Source: Martelella sp. AD-3 (GTDB lineage: Bacteria; Pseudomonadota; Alphaproteobacteria; Rhizobiales; Rhizobiaceae). Taken from it: DNA of 64,000 nt. Each line of letters starts with the position of its first letter. Positions within the stretch are counted from its first letter, which is position 1. Location of the stretch: contig NZ_CP014275.1 in assembly GCF_001578105.1 (NCBI RefSeq), forward strand, positions 372,001 through 436,000. The letters are read 5' to 3'. A program made the translations under genes and the position numbers. Below are positions 18,412 through 26,834 of this stretch, in pieces. The notes beneath the pieces are model-generated. The model made no database searches. It was not told the origin of the DNA and saw only the letters and a program-made list of their open reading frames with translations.

Positions 18412-19210
18412 CAATCCGATATTCGCCGCGCTGGCATTGCTGGCGGGCCTCGCCTTCCTGTCGCCCGTGCTTTACTCGATCTGGATGTCGTTCCAGACCT
18501 CGACGGCCTATTACACCGGCACGGTCGATTTCACACTCGGCAATTACCGGCTCGCCATAGGCCAGTACAATTTCGCCCGCTATCTGCTGAACAGCCTGAT
18601 CGTCTCGGGCGCGGTCACTCTCATCGGCATCAGCTTTGCCACCATGGCGGCCTATGCCTTTGCCCGGTACCGCTTCTTCGGTTCCAACCTCTTGTTTGCG
18701 GCGACGGTGGCGACGCTGATGATTCCGAGCCATATCAGCCTTATCCCCAACTATCTGACGCTGGCGAGGGTCGGATTGCTCGACAGCTATGCGGGCCTGA
18801 TCCTGCCGGCGATTTCCAACGGCTTTGCCGCCTTCTTCCTGCGCCAGTATATCCGCGGCATTCCCCGCGCGCTGGATGAAGCCGCCTATATGGACGGGGC
18901 GACGCCGCTCAAGGTGTTGTGGCGGGTAATCGTGCCGATTGCCAGGCCCGCGATCCTCTCCATGGGCCTCTACATCTTCATCACCGAATGGAACAACTAT
19001 ATCTGGCCGCTCGTCGCCACCAGCCGGGAGGACCTCTACACGCTGCAGGTCGGTCTCGCCCGGCTCTACCGCATCAATCCGGGCGAGGGGCTGATCAACT
19101 GGCCGCTGGTCATGGCGGCATCGGCGATTTCCATGCTGCCGGTCATTGCCGGCTTCGTGCTGGTCGAGCGGCATCTGGTGCGCGGCATCACGATGGGCGC
19201 CGTCAAATGA
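18401..19210 (+). CDS. ugpE: Ugp-type ABC permease, second subunit
   Basis: A 269-residue MalG/UgpE-group permease with six predicted helices, the first at about 7-28. The EAA loop is PRALDEAAYMDGATPLKVLWRVIVP near residue 160. The start MKPDNPIFAALALL at 18401 is chosen over an upstream in-frame ATG because it gives the normal short cytoplasmic N-terminus and overlaps the ugpA stop by 11 bp. It ends with the usual RGITMGAVK of this family. Confidence 0.88.
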   Translation: MKPDNPIFAALALLAGLAFLSPVLYSIWMSFQTSTAYYTGTVDFTLGNYRLAIGQYNFARYLLNSLIVSGAVTLIGISFATMAAYAFARYRFFGSNLLFAATVATLMIPSHISLIPNYLTLARVGLLDSYAGLILPAISNGFAAFFLRQYIRGIPRALDEAAYMDGATPLKVLWRVIVPIARPAILSMGLYIFITEWNNYIWPLVATSREDLYTLQVGLARLYRINPGEGLINWPLVMAASAISMLPVIAGFVLVERHLVRGITMGAVK

Positions 19211-19238
19211 CGCTGAATATCAAAAAAAGGAAAAGACT

Positions 19239-19991
19239 GTGACACGCATTGCATCCCATCGCGGCGGAACGCTCGAATATGGCGACAGCACCTTCGCGGG
19301 CTTTTCCGCAACGGCGGCGATGGACGTCGACGAGGTGGAATTCGACCTGCACCCGACCGCCGACGGCCGCATCATCGTCAATCACGACGCAACGCTCGAC
19401 CGGACGACCGACCGCAGCGGCGTCATCGCCGAAATGAAGGCGGCAGACGTGCGCGGAGCAATCGTCAATCATGCCGGCGACGGATTTCGTCACCCGCTTT
19501 TCGTCGAGGAGCTTTGCGACATCTTCAGGCTGAGCAAGGTCGTCTTCCGCTGCGAGATCAAGCCCGGCGCTGACGGGAGGCCCTATGCGGACTTCGTGCC
19601 GCGCGTGGTCGAAGCGCTCGAAAAGGCCGGGCGGCTCGAAACCACGGTGTTTTCCTCTTTCCTGCTTGAAAGTCTCGATGCCCTGAGGCAGGCAGCTGAC
19701 CGGCCCACGCTCTGGCTCGTCAGTCCGCCGGTATTGACCCAGCTCGGGAGCCGCGGCGTCGTCGAGATCGCCCGCCAGCGCAGCATTTCAGAGATTTCCG
19801 TCAACATAGACATGGCCGACGCCTCGCTGAAACAGCGTGCAGAGGATGCCGGTCTCGCCTTCGGCGCCTGGGCCGCCCACACGGCAGCGCAAATTTCGAA
19901 AGCCTTCGCACTGGACCTCAAGGTTTTCACCACCGACCGGCCGCGGCTGGCGATCGATATCCGCAATCAACTGGCGCAGGAGAGGGTATGA
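19239..19991 (+). CDS. ugpQ: Glycerophosphodiester phosphodiesterase
   Basis: Hydrolyses glycerophosphodiesters to glycerol-3-phosphate and an alcohol. The 250-residue protein has the GDPD signatures ASHRGGTLEYGDST at the N-terminus, EFDLHPTADGRIIVNHDATLDRTT and CEIKPG. The usual PENT after HRG is replaced by EYGDST, a minor change. No signal peptide is seen, so it acts in the cytoplasm on imported diesters. The GTG start at 19239 fits AAAAAAAGGAAAAG upstream and places the histidine of SHRGG where family members have it. It overlaps ugpC by 4 bp (ATGA). Confidence 0.88.
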   Translation: MTRIASHRGGTLEYGDSTFAGFSATAAMDVDEVEFDLHPTADGRIIVNHDATLDRTTDRSGVIAEMKAADVRGAIVNHAGDGFRHPLFVEELCDIFRLSKVVFRCEIKPGADGRPYADFVPRVVEALEKAGRLETTVFSSFLLESLDALRQAADRPTLWLVSPPVLTQLGSRGVVEIARQRSISEISVNIDMADASLKQRAEDAGLAFGAWAAHTAAQISKAFALDLKVFTTDRPRLAIDIRNQLAQERV

Positions 19992-21040
19992 TGAGCAGTA
20001 TTGCGCTCAGGAACATCCGCAAGGCCTATGATAACGGCCCAACGGTTCTGCATGGCGTTTCTATGGATATCCAGCCCGGCGAGTTCATCGTCATCGTCGG
20101 CCCCTCCGGCTGCGGCAAGTCGACGCTTCTGCGTCTGATCGCAGGCCTTGAGGATTGCCGCGAGGGCGATATCGAGATCGACGGCAGGCGCGCCAATGAC
20201 GTCTCGCCGCAGGACCGCGATATCGCGATGATCTTCCAGAACTATGCGCTCTATCCGCACATGAGCGTGCGCGAGAACATCGCCTTCGGGCTGGAACTGC
20301 GCGGCGTGGCGAAGAAGGAGCGCAACCGGCGCGCCGAAGAGGTTGCCGCCACGCTGCAGCTCACTCCCTATCTCGACCGCAAGCCCGCCGCTCTTTCCGG
20401 CGGCCAGCGCCAGCGCGTTGCCATGGGGCGGGCGATCGCGCGCGATACCTCGACCTTCCTGATGGACGAGCCCTTGTCCAATCTCGACAATGCGCTGCGC
20501 GTCGTCATGCGCCGAGAGATCAAGGAACTGCACAGGGCGCTGAGGGCAACCATCGTCTACGTCACCCACGACCAGACCGAGGCGCTGTCGCTTGCCGACC
20601 GGATCGCGGTGATGAAGGGCGGCTATCTGCAGCAGTTCGACACGCCCGAGGCGATCTATGACCGGCCTGCCAACCGCTTCGTCGCCTCCTTCATCGGTGC
20701 GCCGGAGATGAACTTTCTCGATGCCGGCTCGATACCCGGCGGCATTGTCGCGGAAGGGCTCACGGTGGGGCTGCGCTCCGACGCTTTGACGATCACGGCG
20801 ACGCGGCCGGACGGCGTGGCGCTGCCGGCGCGCGTTACGTTGAGCGAAATGACGGGGTCGGATGTCGTGCTTCATTGCGAAACGCCGGCGGGCCGGGTTA
20901 CGCTCACGGCGCACCGCGGCGCGCTTCCGGGCGATCTTTCCGACTGCTGGATTGCCTGCGACATGAACGCGGCGCATTTCTTCGACGCGGAGACGGGCGC
21001 GCGGGTTGAAACGCAGCAACAGCTTGTTGTGCAGGACTGA
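19988..21040 (+). CDS. ugpC: Ugp-type ABC transporter ATPase
   Basis: A 350-residue MalK/UgpC-type ATPase that powers the importer. Walker A is GPSGCGKST (near 38), Q-loop IFQNYALYPHMSV, signature LSGGQRQRVAMGRA, Walker B FLMDEPLSNLDN and H-loop VTHDQTEA. A C-terminal regulatory TOBE/MOP-like domain covers about 240-350. The start overlaps the ugpQ stop (ATGA). The next gene, an RpiR regulator, starts 19 bp after the stop. Confidence 0.9.
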   Translation: MMSSIALRNIRKAYDNGPTVLHGVSMDIQPGEFIVIVGPSGCGKSTLLRLIAGLEDCREGDIEIDGRRANDVSPQDRDIAMIFQNYALYPHMSVRENIAFGLELRGVAKKERNRRAEEVAATLQLTPYLDRKPAALSGGQRQRVAMGRAIARDTSTFLMDEPLSNLDNALRVVMRREIKELHRALRATIVYVTHDQTEALSLADRIAVMKGGYLQQFDTPEAIYDRPANRFVASFIGAPEMNFLDAGSIPGGIVAEGLTVGLRSDALTITATRPDGVALPARVTLSEMTGSDVVLHCETPAGRVTLTAHRGALPGDLSDCWIACDMNAAHFFDAETGARVETQQQLVVQD

Positions 21041-21059
21041 GGAAGACGACAGAGCCGAC

Positions 21060-21944
21060 ATGAACATACCCGATGGCATTCCCCAGCACCTGAGCGATCT
21101 CGTCGCGCTGAACTCGGAGCGACTGACCCAGGCGGATACGCGACTTCTCGATGTGCTTCTTCAGAATCCGCTGCGCGCAGCCCTTGAAAACGGCAAGGAA
21201 ATCTCCACCCGGGCCGGCCTTCATCCGTCTTCCGCCGTTCGCCTGGCGCGTCGTCTGGGGTTTGAAGGCTATCCGGAATTCCGCACATTCCTGCAAAACA
21301 GTCTCGCGGGCGAGGATGAGGATTTCGACAACGGCGCTGCCCGCGTTGCCGCCCGTCTCCTGCGGGCCGATGAGGGCCACCTGGTCTCCTCCGTCATCGA
21401 CAGCGAGATCGCAGCGCTGGAAGCGGCGCGCAACAGCGTTGATGACCGGCAGATCCGAAAGTTTGCCGAAACGGTGCGGGATTGCCGCAAGGTCTTCATC
21501 ATCGGCACGGGCCACGCCGGCGCGCTCGCCCAGCTTCTGGGGCTGCGGCTCAATCGTTCGGGCTATGATGCCGTTGATCTCACAGCCACGCCGAACCAGA
21601 TGCGCGAAAAGCTGATGACGATGACGGCCGATGATGTGCTCTGGCTCTTTGCCTTTCGCAAATTGCCGCCGCTGGTCCAGGATATCCGCACCGTCGCCGC
21701 GGATCGGGGCGCGAAAACGCTTGCCGTGACCGATGTGCGGGGCGGACGGTTTTCCCCGCCGCCGGATCATCACATTACCATTTCGCGCGGATCGCTCGGC
21801 CAGTCGCAGTCCCTCGTCATCCCGATGACGGTTGCCAATACCGTGATCCTCGATCTTGCAGCCATCGACAACGGCCGCTCGATCCGCGCCATCGAGCAGT
21901 TCGACCGCTTCCGCGAAGACGGCCCGCCTCTGAGCTGGGGCTGA
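21060..21944 (+). CDS. RpiR-family transcriptional regulator with SIS domain
   Basis: This 294-residue protein has an N-terminal RpiR helix-turn-helix (about 10-90; STRAGLHPSSAVRLARRLGFEGYPEFRTFLQ) and a C-terminal sugar-isomerase (SIS) domain (about 130-270; KVFIIGTGHAGALAQLLGLRL). SIS domains of these regulators bind phosphosugars, so it probably controls the ugp-like operon in response to a phosphorylated intermediate. The start at 21060 is used because GAGGAAG lies upstream; an earlier in-frame ATG overlaps ugpC. It converges on the MaoC gene with 4 bp between stops. Confidence 0.85.
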   Translation: MNIPDGIPQHLSDLVALNSERLTQADTRLLDVLLQNPLRAALENGKEISTRAGLHPSSAVRLARRLGFEGYPEFRTFLQNSLAGEDEDFDNGAARVAARLLRADEGHLVSSVIDSEIAALEAARNSVDDRQIRKFAETVRDCRKVFIIGTGHAGALAQLLGLRLNRSGYDAVDLTATPNQMREKLMTMTADDVLWLFAFRKLPPLVQDIRTVAADRGAKTLAVTDVRGGRFSPPPDHHITISRGSLGQSQSLVIPMTVANTVILDLAAIDNGRSIRAIEQFDRFREDGPPLSWG

Positions 21945-21948
21945 GGGG

Positions 21949-22395
21949 CTATGCCTCTCGGCGCTCGACCAGATAGACATGGTCGCAGGCCATCACGACT
22001 TCTTCGCGCTGGTTGCGGACGCGCACCTCCTCGATGACCCGGCCATGGCCGGGTCGCTTCGGATCGTCCTCGCAGCGCGTGATCGTCAGCACGGTGTGGA
22101 TCGTGTCGCCGATGAAGACCGGTTTGGGGAAGCGCAGCCGCTCATAGCCATAGGTGAAGGAGAGTGGATTGATTTCCGACGCCGACAGGCCGATGCCGAT
22201 GGCAAAGGTCATCGTGCCATGGGCGATGCGCTGTCCGAAGGGGCTATCCTTCATGAATTCGGCATCCATGTGGTGGGGAAAGAAGTCGCCCGTATGGCCC
22301 GCATGGACGACGAAGTCCGTCTCGGTGATCGTCCGGCCATAGGTGCGGCGCTCCTCGCCGACCTTGATGTCCTCGAAATGGCGTGGCCGCTCCAT
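21949..22395 (-). CDS. MaoC-family hydratase/dehydratase
   Basis: A 148-residue hotdog-fold protein of the MaoC/R-hydratase family. The family hydratase motif is visible as DFFPHHMDAEFMKDSPFGQRIAHGTM (Asp/His pair and GxxIAHGxM), and FPKPVFIGDTIHTV is also typical. MaoC enzymes add or remove water on enoyl-CoA-type substrates. It is the last gene of a four-gene minus-strand operon; its ATG overlaps the stop of the upstream gene (ATGA). The CoA-transferase in the same operon suggests a CoA-thioester substrate, which I cannot name. Confidence 0.85.
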   Translation of the reverse strand: MERPRHFEDIKVGEERRTYGRTITETDFVVHAGHTGDFFPHHMDAEFMKDSPFGQRIAHGTMTFAIGIGLSASEINPLSFTYGYERLRFPKPVFIGDTIHTVLTITRCEDDPKRPGHGRVIEEVRVRNQREEVVMACDHVYLVERREA

Positions 22396-23525
22396 CAGAA
22401 GCTCTCCGTAAACAGTGTGTTGATCCGGGCAATGGCGGCACGCGCGTTTGTGCCATCCCGGAGGGCAGCGTTGAGCGCATCGGAGGCCGCAGCCTGGAAG
22501 CGCATATAGCCGTAGTGGCGCGGACGCAGGAACGCTGTTTCCAGCGTTTGCCTTGTGTTGCGATAAAAATCGTGGGTTTTGGCGTTGACGGCATCGTCGG
22601 TCCAGCCGGCGTCATGGCCGGGCTGGCCGCCGGCCTCGGGATAAAGCCCCGACTGAACCGCGGCGCCTGCGACCCAGTAGGCGTAGTCGATTGCCGCTTC
22701 CCGGTTCCCGCAAAAGGCCGAGACGGCAATGCCCGTGCCGCCGAGCGCCGATCCGCAGGGGCCGTTATCGCCAAGTGACGGGATGTCGGCGAAGGTCAGC
22801 CGGTGCGGGCGGAAGCCGTCGACAGCATAATTCACATAGCCGTAGATATAGGGCGAGAGGACTGCCTGCGGCCCAGGCCCGGCCAGCGCCTCGAGCACGG
22901 CAATCGGATCCATGGCGAAGTTTTCCGCCGGCACCACGCGTGCAAGTTCGGCAAGCTTCTCATAAACCGCGATACCGTCATCAACGGCGATCAGCGGTCC
23001 GGGGCTTTCCGTCTGGCAGGGCGTGCCGGTATTGGCGGCAAGCGTATAGAACGTCATCAGATTGTGCGGCGGGCGCAGCGGAAGCATGACGCGGCCTTCG
23101 CAGGCAAGCGCGATCAGGCTTTCCCAGTCTTGGGGCAATTCTTCGATCAGGTCCTCGCGATAGGCCATGACCTGCGCTGCCGCGTCCAGCGGGAATGCCC
23201 ATTGACGTCCATGATAGCCATAGCTCGGGTAGGACGCGCCGACGGAGCCTTTTGCAAGCGCATCCCGCTCATCCTCGCGACCCGGCACATCCAGCGGCGC
23301 CAGGCAGTTCTCCGCCGTGATCTGGCCCACATGCGGGTGATCGATGACGATCAGGTCATATTGCCGGGCCAGTTCCTCGACCGGAAAGCTCTCGAAATCC
23401 TGCAGGCTGCGCTTGTCCCATTCGATCGCGACGCCTGTCTTCCTTCGCCATTCGGCGGCACTTGCCGCCATCGGGTCATAGCCGCGCGGATGGCTCCAGG
23501 TCATGCCTTTCAGTTTGATCGTCAC
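22395..23525 (-). CDS. Solute-binding-protein-fold protein without signal peptide
   Basis: This 376-residue protein resembles family 1 extracellular solute-binding proteins (MTWSHPRGYDPMAASAAEWRRKTG, YDLIVIDHPHVG, PSYGYHGRQWAFPLDAAAQVMAYREDLI). It begins directly with the mature-type sequence (MTIKLKGMTWS) and has no export signal, and no permease or ATPase lies beside it. The GTG start at 23525 overlaps the CoA-transferase stop by 4 bp (GTGA), and its stop overlaps the MaoC start. The frame stays open upstream, but that part is antisense-like shadow of the CoA-transferase. It may be a cytoplasmic ligand-binding or sensor protein, or an enzyme on the same fold. The function is unknown. Confidence 0.75.
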   Translation of the reverse strand: MTIKLKGMTWSHPRGYDPMAASAAEWRRKTGVAIEWDKRSLQDFESFPVEELARQYDLIVIDHPHVGQITAENCLAPLDVPGREDERDALAKGSVGASYPSYGYHGRQWAFPLDAAAQVMAYREDLIEELPQDWESLIALACEGRVMLPLRPPHNLMTFYTLAANTGTPCQTESPGPLIAVDDGIAVYEKLAELARVVPAENFAMDPIAVLEALAGPGPQAVLSPYIYGYVNYAVDGFRPHRLTFADIPSLGDNGPCGSALGGTGIAVSAFCGNREAAIDYAYWVAGAAVQSGLYPEAGGQPGHDAGWTDDAVNAKTHDFYRNTRQTLETAFLRPRHYGYMRFQAAASDALNAALRDGTNARAAIARINTLFTESF

Positions 23526-24685
23526 AGGCCGAACTCCGCGCGTATGGCTTCGCTCTGCTCGCCGATCCTCGGCGCGGCGCGGCCGGTCTGCATGCGCCTG
23601 CCATCGATCCTCAGCGGCGAACGCGTGGTGCGGATCGAGACCCCGTCCTCGCGCGTCACCGTCTGCAACATGTCGAGCACCTTGAAGCCGGCATGGTTCA
23701 TTAGTTCCTGCCAGTCGAGCACCCTGGCGCACCAGACATCGGCCGGTTCCAGAATAGAGAGCCAGTGGTCCGTGGTTTCGGTGGCGAGATGGCCGGCGAT
23801 GATGCGCTTGATGTCGTCGCGCGCGGTAAACCAGAGATCCGGCTTGTCGCGGTAGGGGGCAAGGTCATCGAAGCCAAGCACGTCGGCAAGCTGGTCGATC
23901 GGCATCATCGCGAGCGTCAGCCAGCCGTCGGCGGTCGGATAGACGCCGTAGGGGGCGGAAAGATAGGCATGGGCGGAGCGGTAGGCGGCGCGTTTCGGCG
24001 GCCGCTCGCCGTCATTCAGATGCGTCGTGAGAACCTCGAACTGGAAGTCGATCATCGCCTCCAGCAGGCTCGTCTCCACATGCGCGCCCTTGCCGGTGCG
24101 GCCCTGCTTCACCAGCGCGGCCAGAACGCCCTGCGCCAGCGCGGCGCCCGCCAGCATGTCGGCAATGGCAAGGCCGAAGGGCACCGGGCCCTGGCCGTCG
24201 TCGCCGTTCAGCCACATCACGCCGGAGCGCGCCTGCGCCAGAAGGTCCTGGCCCGGCCGGCTGACCCAGGGCCCTTCGTCACCATAGCCAGTGATCGAGC
24301 CATAGACGAGGCCCGGGAAATCCTGTTTCAGCGTCTCGTAATCAAGCCCGATCCTCTGAATCACGCCGGGGCGGAAATTCTGCAGCACCACATCCGCCTT
24401 GCCGATCAGCGTCTTCAGCGCGGCAAGGTCGTCCGGGTCCTTCATGTCCAGCGCGAGACTTTCCTTGGACCGGTTGATTGCGTGGAAAATCGTGGAATCG
24501 CCGCCGATCTCGGTGTCGGAGAGATAAAGCCTGCGGGAAAGATCGCCAAGGCCCGGACGCTCGATCTTGATCACCCGCGCGCCGAGGTCCTGCAGGCGGA
24601 GCGAACAATAGGGGCCGGAGAGAAACTGGCACATGTCGAGCACCAGCACGCCCTCGAGCGGCAGGTCGGACGTATCTGCGGTCAT
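23522..24685 (-). CDS. CaiB/BaiF-family CoA-transferase (class III)
   Basis: This 387-residue class III CoA-transferase moves CoA between carboxylic acids. Family motifs are LDMCQFLSGPYCSLRLQDLGA, ARVIKIERPGLGD, NRSKESLALDMKDP, LQNFRPGVIQRIGLDY and SITGYGDEGPW. The catalytic Asp expected after LxxxLVxxGRTGKG...ETSLLEA is not in the usual DxS form but may be supplied near GKGAHVETSLLEA. It overlaps the upstream oxidoreductase (ATGA at 24682-24685) and the downstream gene (GTGA). The substrate is unknown. Confidence 0.87.
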   Translation of the reverse strand: MTADTSDLPLEGVLVLDMCQFLSGPYCSLRLQDLGARVIKIERPGLGDLSRRLYLSDTEIGGDSTIFHAINRSKESLALDMKDPDDLAALKTLIGKADVVLQNFRPGVIQRIGLDYETLKQDFPGLVYGSITGYGDEGPWVSRPGQDLLAQARSGVMWLNGDDGQGPVPFGLAIADMLAGAALAQGVLAALVKQGRTGKGAHVETSLLEAMIDFQFEVLTTHLNDGERPPKRAAYRSAHAYLSAPYGVYPTADGWLTLAMMPIDQLADVLGFDDLAPYRDKPDLWFTARDDIKRIIAGHLATETTDHWLSILEPADVWCARVLDWQELMNHAGFKVLDMLQTVTREDGVSIRTTRSPLRIDGRRMQTGRAAPRIGEQSEAIRAEFGL

Positions 24686-25746
24686 GGTCTTTCCTTGATC
24701 GGGGTGGCGGGGCGGGCGCTGCTCTCATAAGCGGCCTCGACCAGCGCCATGGTGTTCCAGGCGTCCTCGACGCTTGTCAGAAGGGTGTCGTCCTCGCCGG
24801 CGACGAAACGCTGGAGATTGTTCATCACACCGATGAAGGCATGCGGGAACCATGTGCCGGAAAGCGCAATCTCTTCCCAGTCGCCGCCCTTTTTGCAGAA
24901 CCAGAGCTCGTCCGGCACGCCCTTGGGGTAGTCGAGATTGACGCCGAGCGTGGTGATGGCCACGCCCCTGTTACCCTCGAAACGGAAGTAGCAATCCTGG
25001 AATTTCGGCCCGAAGTCATGATTGTGATTGACCGACATGACCGCCCGCACGGGCTCGGGATAGTCGAGGATCGCCGATGTGCGCGACTGCGAGACCGTGG
25101 TGTCCGGATGGCCGAGCGTTTTGGCATGGATGCCGCGCGGATTGCCCAGAAAATGGCGCATCAGGTCCAGATAGTGGATCGAGTGCAGCAGGATCTCGAC
25201 GCGCTCCATGCCCTTCAGGAACGGCCAGAGATGCCAGGGCGTCATGATGTTGGCGTGCAGTTCGACATCGACGAGTTCGCCCAGCGCGCCGCTTTTGTAA
25301 AGGTCGTGGATCGCCAGCATCATCGGCGAGAAACGAAGCTGGAAATTGACGGCGGCCGTCAGTTTTTTCTCGCGGGCGGCCTTGAGGATCGCCGTCGCCT
25401 CGGCAAGGTCGCGCCCCATCGGCTTTTGCAGAAGGGCAGGCGCCCCTTCCGGCAGTTTCTCGATCACGCCCTGATGGGCAACCGGCGGCAGCGCCAGGTC
25501 GAAGACGGCGTTTTCGGTCGCGATCGCCTCCTCAAGGCTGGCGAATGGCGTGATGTCCCAGTCGGCCGCAACCTGGGCGGTGCGTTCGGCGTCGAGATCG
25601 AACACGCCGGCGACAGGAATGCCGGCCATGCGATAGGCGGGCAGATGGGCGTCGGTGACGATCGAACCGCCTCCGACGATGACGACAGGCCGTGGTGCAG
25701 TGACCGCCGCCCACTTTTGCGTCGGGCCACGCGATATGTGTGACAA
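24682..25746 (-). CDS. Gfo/Idh/MocA-family oxidoreductase
   Basis: A 354-residue NAD(P)-dependent dehydrogenase, typically acting on sugars or cyclitols. The N-terminal Rossmann domain shows [30 protein letters not shown] and the family motif [22 protein letters not shown], whose Lys-Pro is part of the catalytic site; the C-terminal domain starts near 135. The TTG start at 25746 is supported by a strong GAAGGAGGAG at 25752-25761. It opens the four-gene operon (oxidoreductase, CoA-transferase, binding-protein fold, MaoC). An alternative internal GTG (VTAPRPV) cannot be excluded. Confidence 0.85.
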   Translation of the reverse strand: MSHISRGPTQKWAAVTAPRPVVIVGGGSIVTDAHLPAYRMAGIPVAGVFDLDAERTAQVAADWDITPFASLEEAIATENAVFDLALPPVAHQGVIEKLPEGAPALLQKPMGRDLAEATAILKAAREKKLTAAVNFQLRFSPMMLAIHDLYKSGALGELVDVELHANIMTPWHLWPFLKGMERVEILLHSIHYLDLMRHFLGNPRGIHAKTLGHPDTTVSQSRTSAILDYPEPVRAVMSVNHNHDFGPKFQDCYFRFEGNRGVAITTLGVNLDYPKGVPDELWFCKKGGDWEEIALSGTWFPHAFIGVMNNLQRFVAGEDDTLLTSVEDAWNTMALVEAAYESSARPATPIKERP

Positions 25747-25778
25747 CCTGCTCCTCCTTCAGGCAAGAGTGTCATTCT

Positions 25779-25804
25779 TATGTGAAGAGATTATTCAAAT
25801 TTGG
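25779..25804. promoter_or_regulatory. Candidate operator shared with the fucose ABC operon (site B)
   Basis: A 26-bp segment upstream of the oxidoreductase operon matches 20 of 26 positions of a segment at 28604-28629 upstream of the fucose ABC operon. Both contain GAA-N7-TTCAAAT followed by TGG; this copy reads TGAA-N7-TTCA as a short dyad. An IclR regulator gene sits between the two sites. Operator function and IclR binding are inference. Confidence 0.4.
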
Positions 25805-26014
25805 GCGGAATTCAAGGGGGCGAGTTTGGTTCCTTGTGTTTTCCTTCCGGTCGCTGGCCTGGAACGTGCTGCTCGGCAACCACCCGTTTGCACTCGACAG
25901 GCCTTCTTTTTCGCACTACGAAGCCTTGTTTTCCCGACCAACGCAACATTGCGCCGTGCGGTTTTCGTGGCGCCAATCCGGCTCATCGCAGCGCCAGCAA
26001 TCAGGAGGATGATC

Positions 26015-26347
26015 ATGAGCGAATTGCCGCCATGTCCCAAATGTCAGTCGATTTACGCCTATGAAGACGGAGCGCTGTTGATCTGCCCCGAATGCGGGAA
26101 CGAATGGACGCCGGGGACGGACGAGAGCGGCGGACCGGAATTCAAGGACGCCAATGGCAATCGACTGGCCGATGGCGATACCGTCACCGTCATCAAGGAC
26201 CTGAAGCTCAAGGGTTCGAGCCAGGTTCTCAAGGTCGGCACCAAGGTGAAGAACATCCGTCTTGTCGAAGGCGATCACAATATCGACTGCAAGATAGATG
26301 GTTTCGGCGCCATGAAGCTGAAGTCGGAATTCGTGAAGAAGATCTGA
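26015..26347 (+). CDS. yjdM: PhnA/YjdM-type zinc-ribbon protein
   Basis: A 110-residue protein of the former PhnA family. The N-terminal zinc ribbon has CPKCQS and CPECGNEW (two Cys pairs at about 7/10 and 26/29), followed by the conserved C-terminal domain ([48 protein letters not shown]). Its role is not settled; despite the old name it is not needed for phosphonate breakdown in E. coli. AGGAGG lies 6 bp upstream of ATG 26015. It is transcribed alone, divergent from the oxidoreductase operon, with a terminator at its stop codon. Confidence 0.92.
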   Translation: MSELPPCPKCQSIYAYEDGALLICPECGNEWTPGTDESGGPEFKDANGNRLADGDTVTVIKDLKLKGSSQVLKVGTKVKNIRLVEGDHNIDCKIDGFGAMKLKSEFVKKI

Positions 26348-26374
26348 GGCCCGCCCGGCAGGGGCCTCAGTTTT
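26344..26374 (+). terminator. Rho-independent terminator of yjdM
   Basis: CTGAGGCCC (26344-26352) pairs with GGGCCTCAG (26362-26370), a perfect 9-bp stem with a 9-base loop, followed by TTTTCTT. The 5' arm overlaps the yjdM stop codon. Confidence 0.8.
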
Positions 26375-26457
26375 CTTGAGGCCTGTGCCGCCGCCGCTCC
26401 CGATTCGGCAATGGCGATGATGGCCGCGGCCTGGAGCAGCCCGGGGCTTTGCCGACC

Positions 26458-26787
26458 TCAGTCGAGATGGAACACGTCTTCCATCTCGATCCACCATTCA
26501 TCCTCTTTCGCCGTTTCGAGTGGTTTCTGGCAGGGCATGCAGACCGACCACCATTCCTGCGTTTTCGGATCTGCGGCCATCTTCGCCATGTCGGCCTCGT
26601 AGTCATCGCCGGTATATTCGTAGTAGGAAAACAGGAGGTTTTCCGGCTCCCTGAGGAAAATGGTATAGTTCCGGATATTACATTTCCTGATCATGTCCAG
26701 AATTTCCGGCCAGACGTCGGCGTGCAACCGCTTGTATTCGGCCACCTTTTCGGCGTTGAGCGTCAGGACCATTCCGATGCGCTGCAT
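26458..26787 (-). CDS. L-rhamnose mutarotase family protein, probably L-fucose mutarotase
   Basis: A 109-residue protein of the RhaM family (MQRIGMVLTLNAEKVAEYKRLHADVWPEI, CNIRNYTIFLREPENLLFSYYEY, DEWWIEMEDVFHLD), which interconverts the anomers of 6-deoxy sugars. The conserved His of LHADVWPE and the WW pair near the end are present. The surrounding L-fucose catabolic genes make L-fucose the likelier substrate. It follows the lactonase gene by 47 bp on the minus strand, in the order IclR, lactonase, mutarotase. Confidence 0.9.
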   Translation of the reverse strand: MQRIGMVLTLNAEKVAEYKRLHADVWPEILDMIRKCNIRNYTIFLREPENLLFSYYEYTGDDYEADMAKMAADPKTQEWWSVCMPCQKPLETAKEDEWWIEMEDVFHLD

Positions 26788-26834
26788 GGGTTCCTCCCTG
26801 TTTCAGCAATAAGATGAGGTCGCGTCGATGCCTT

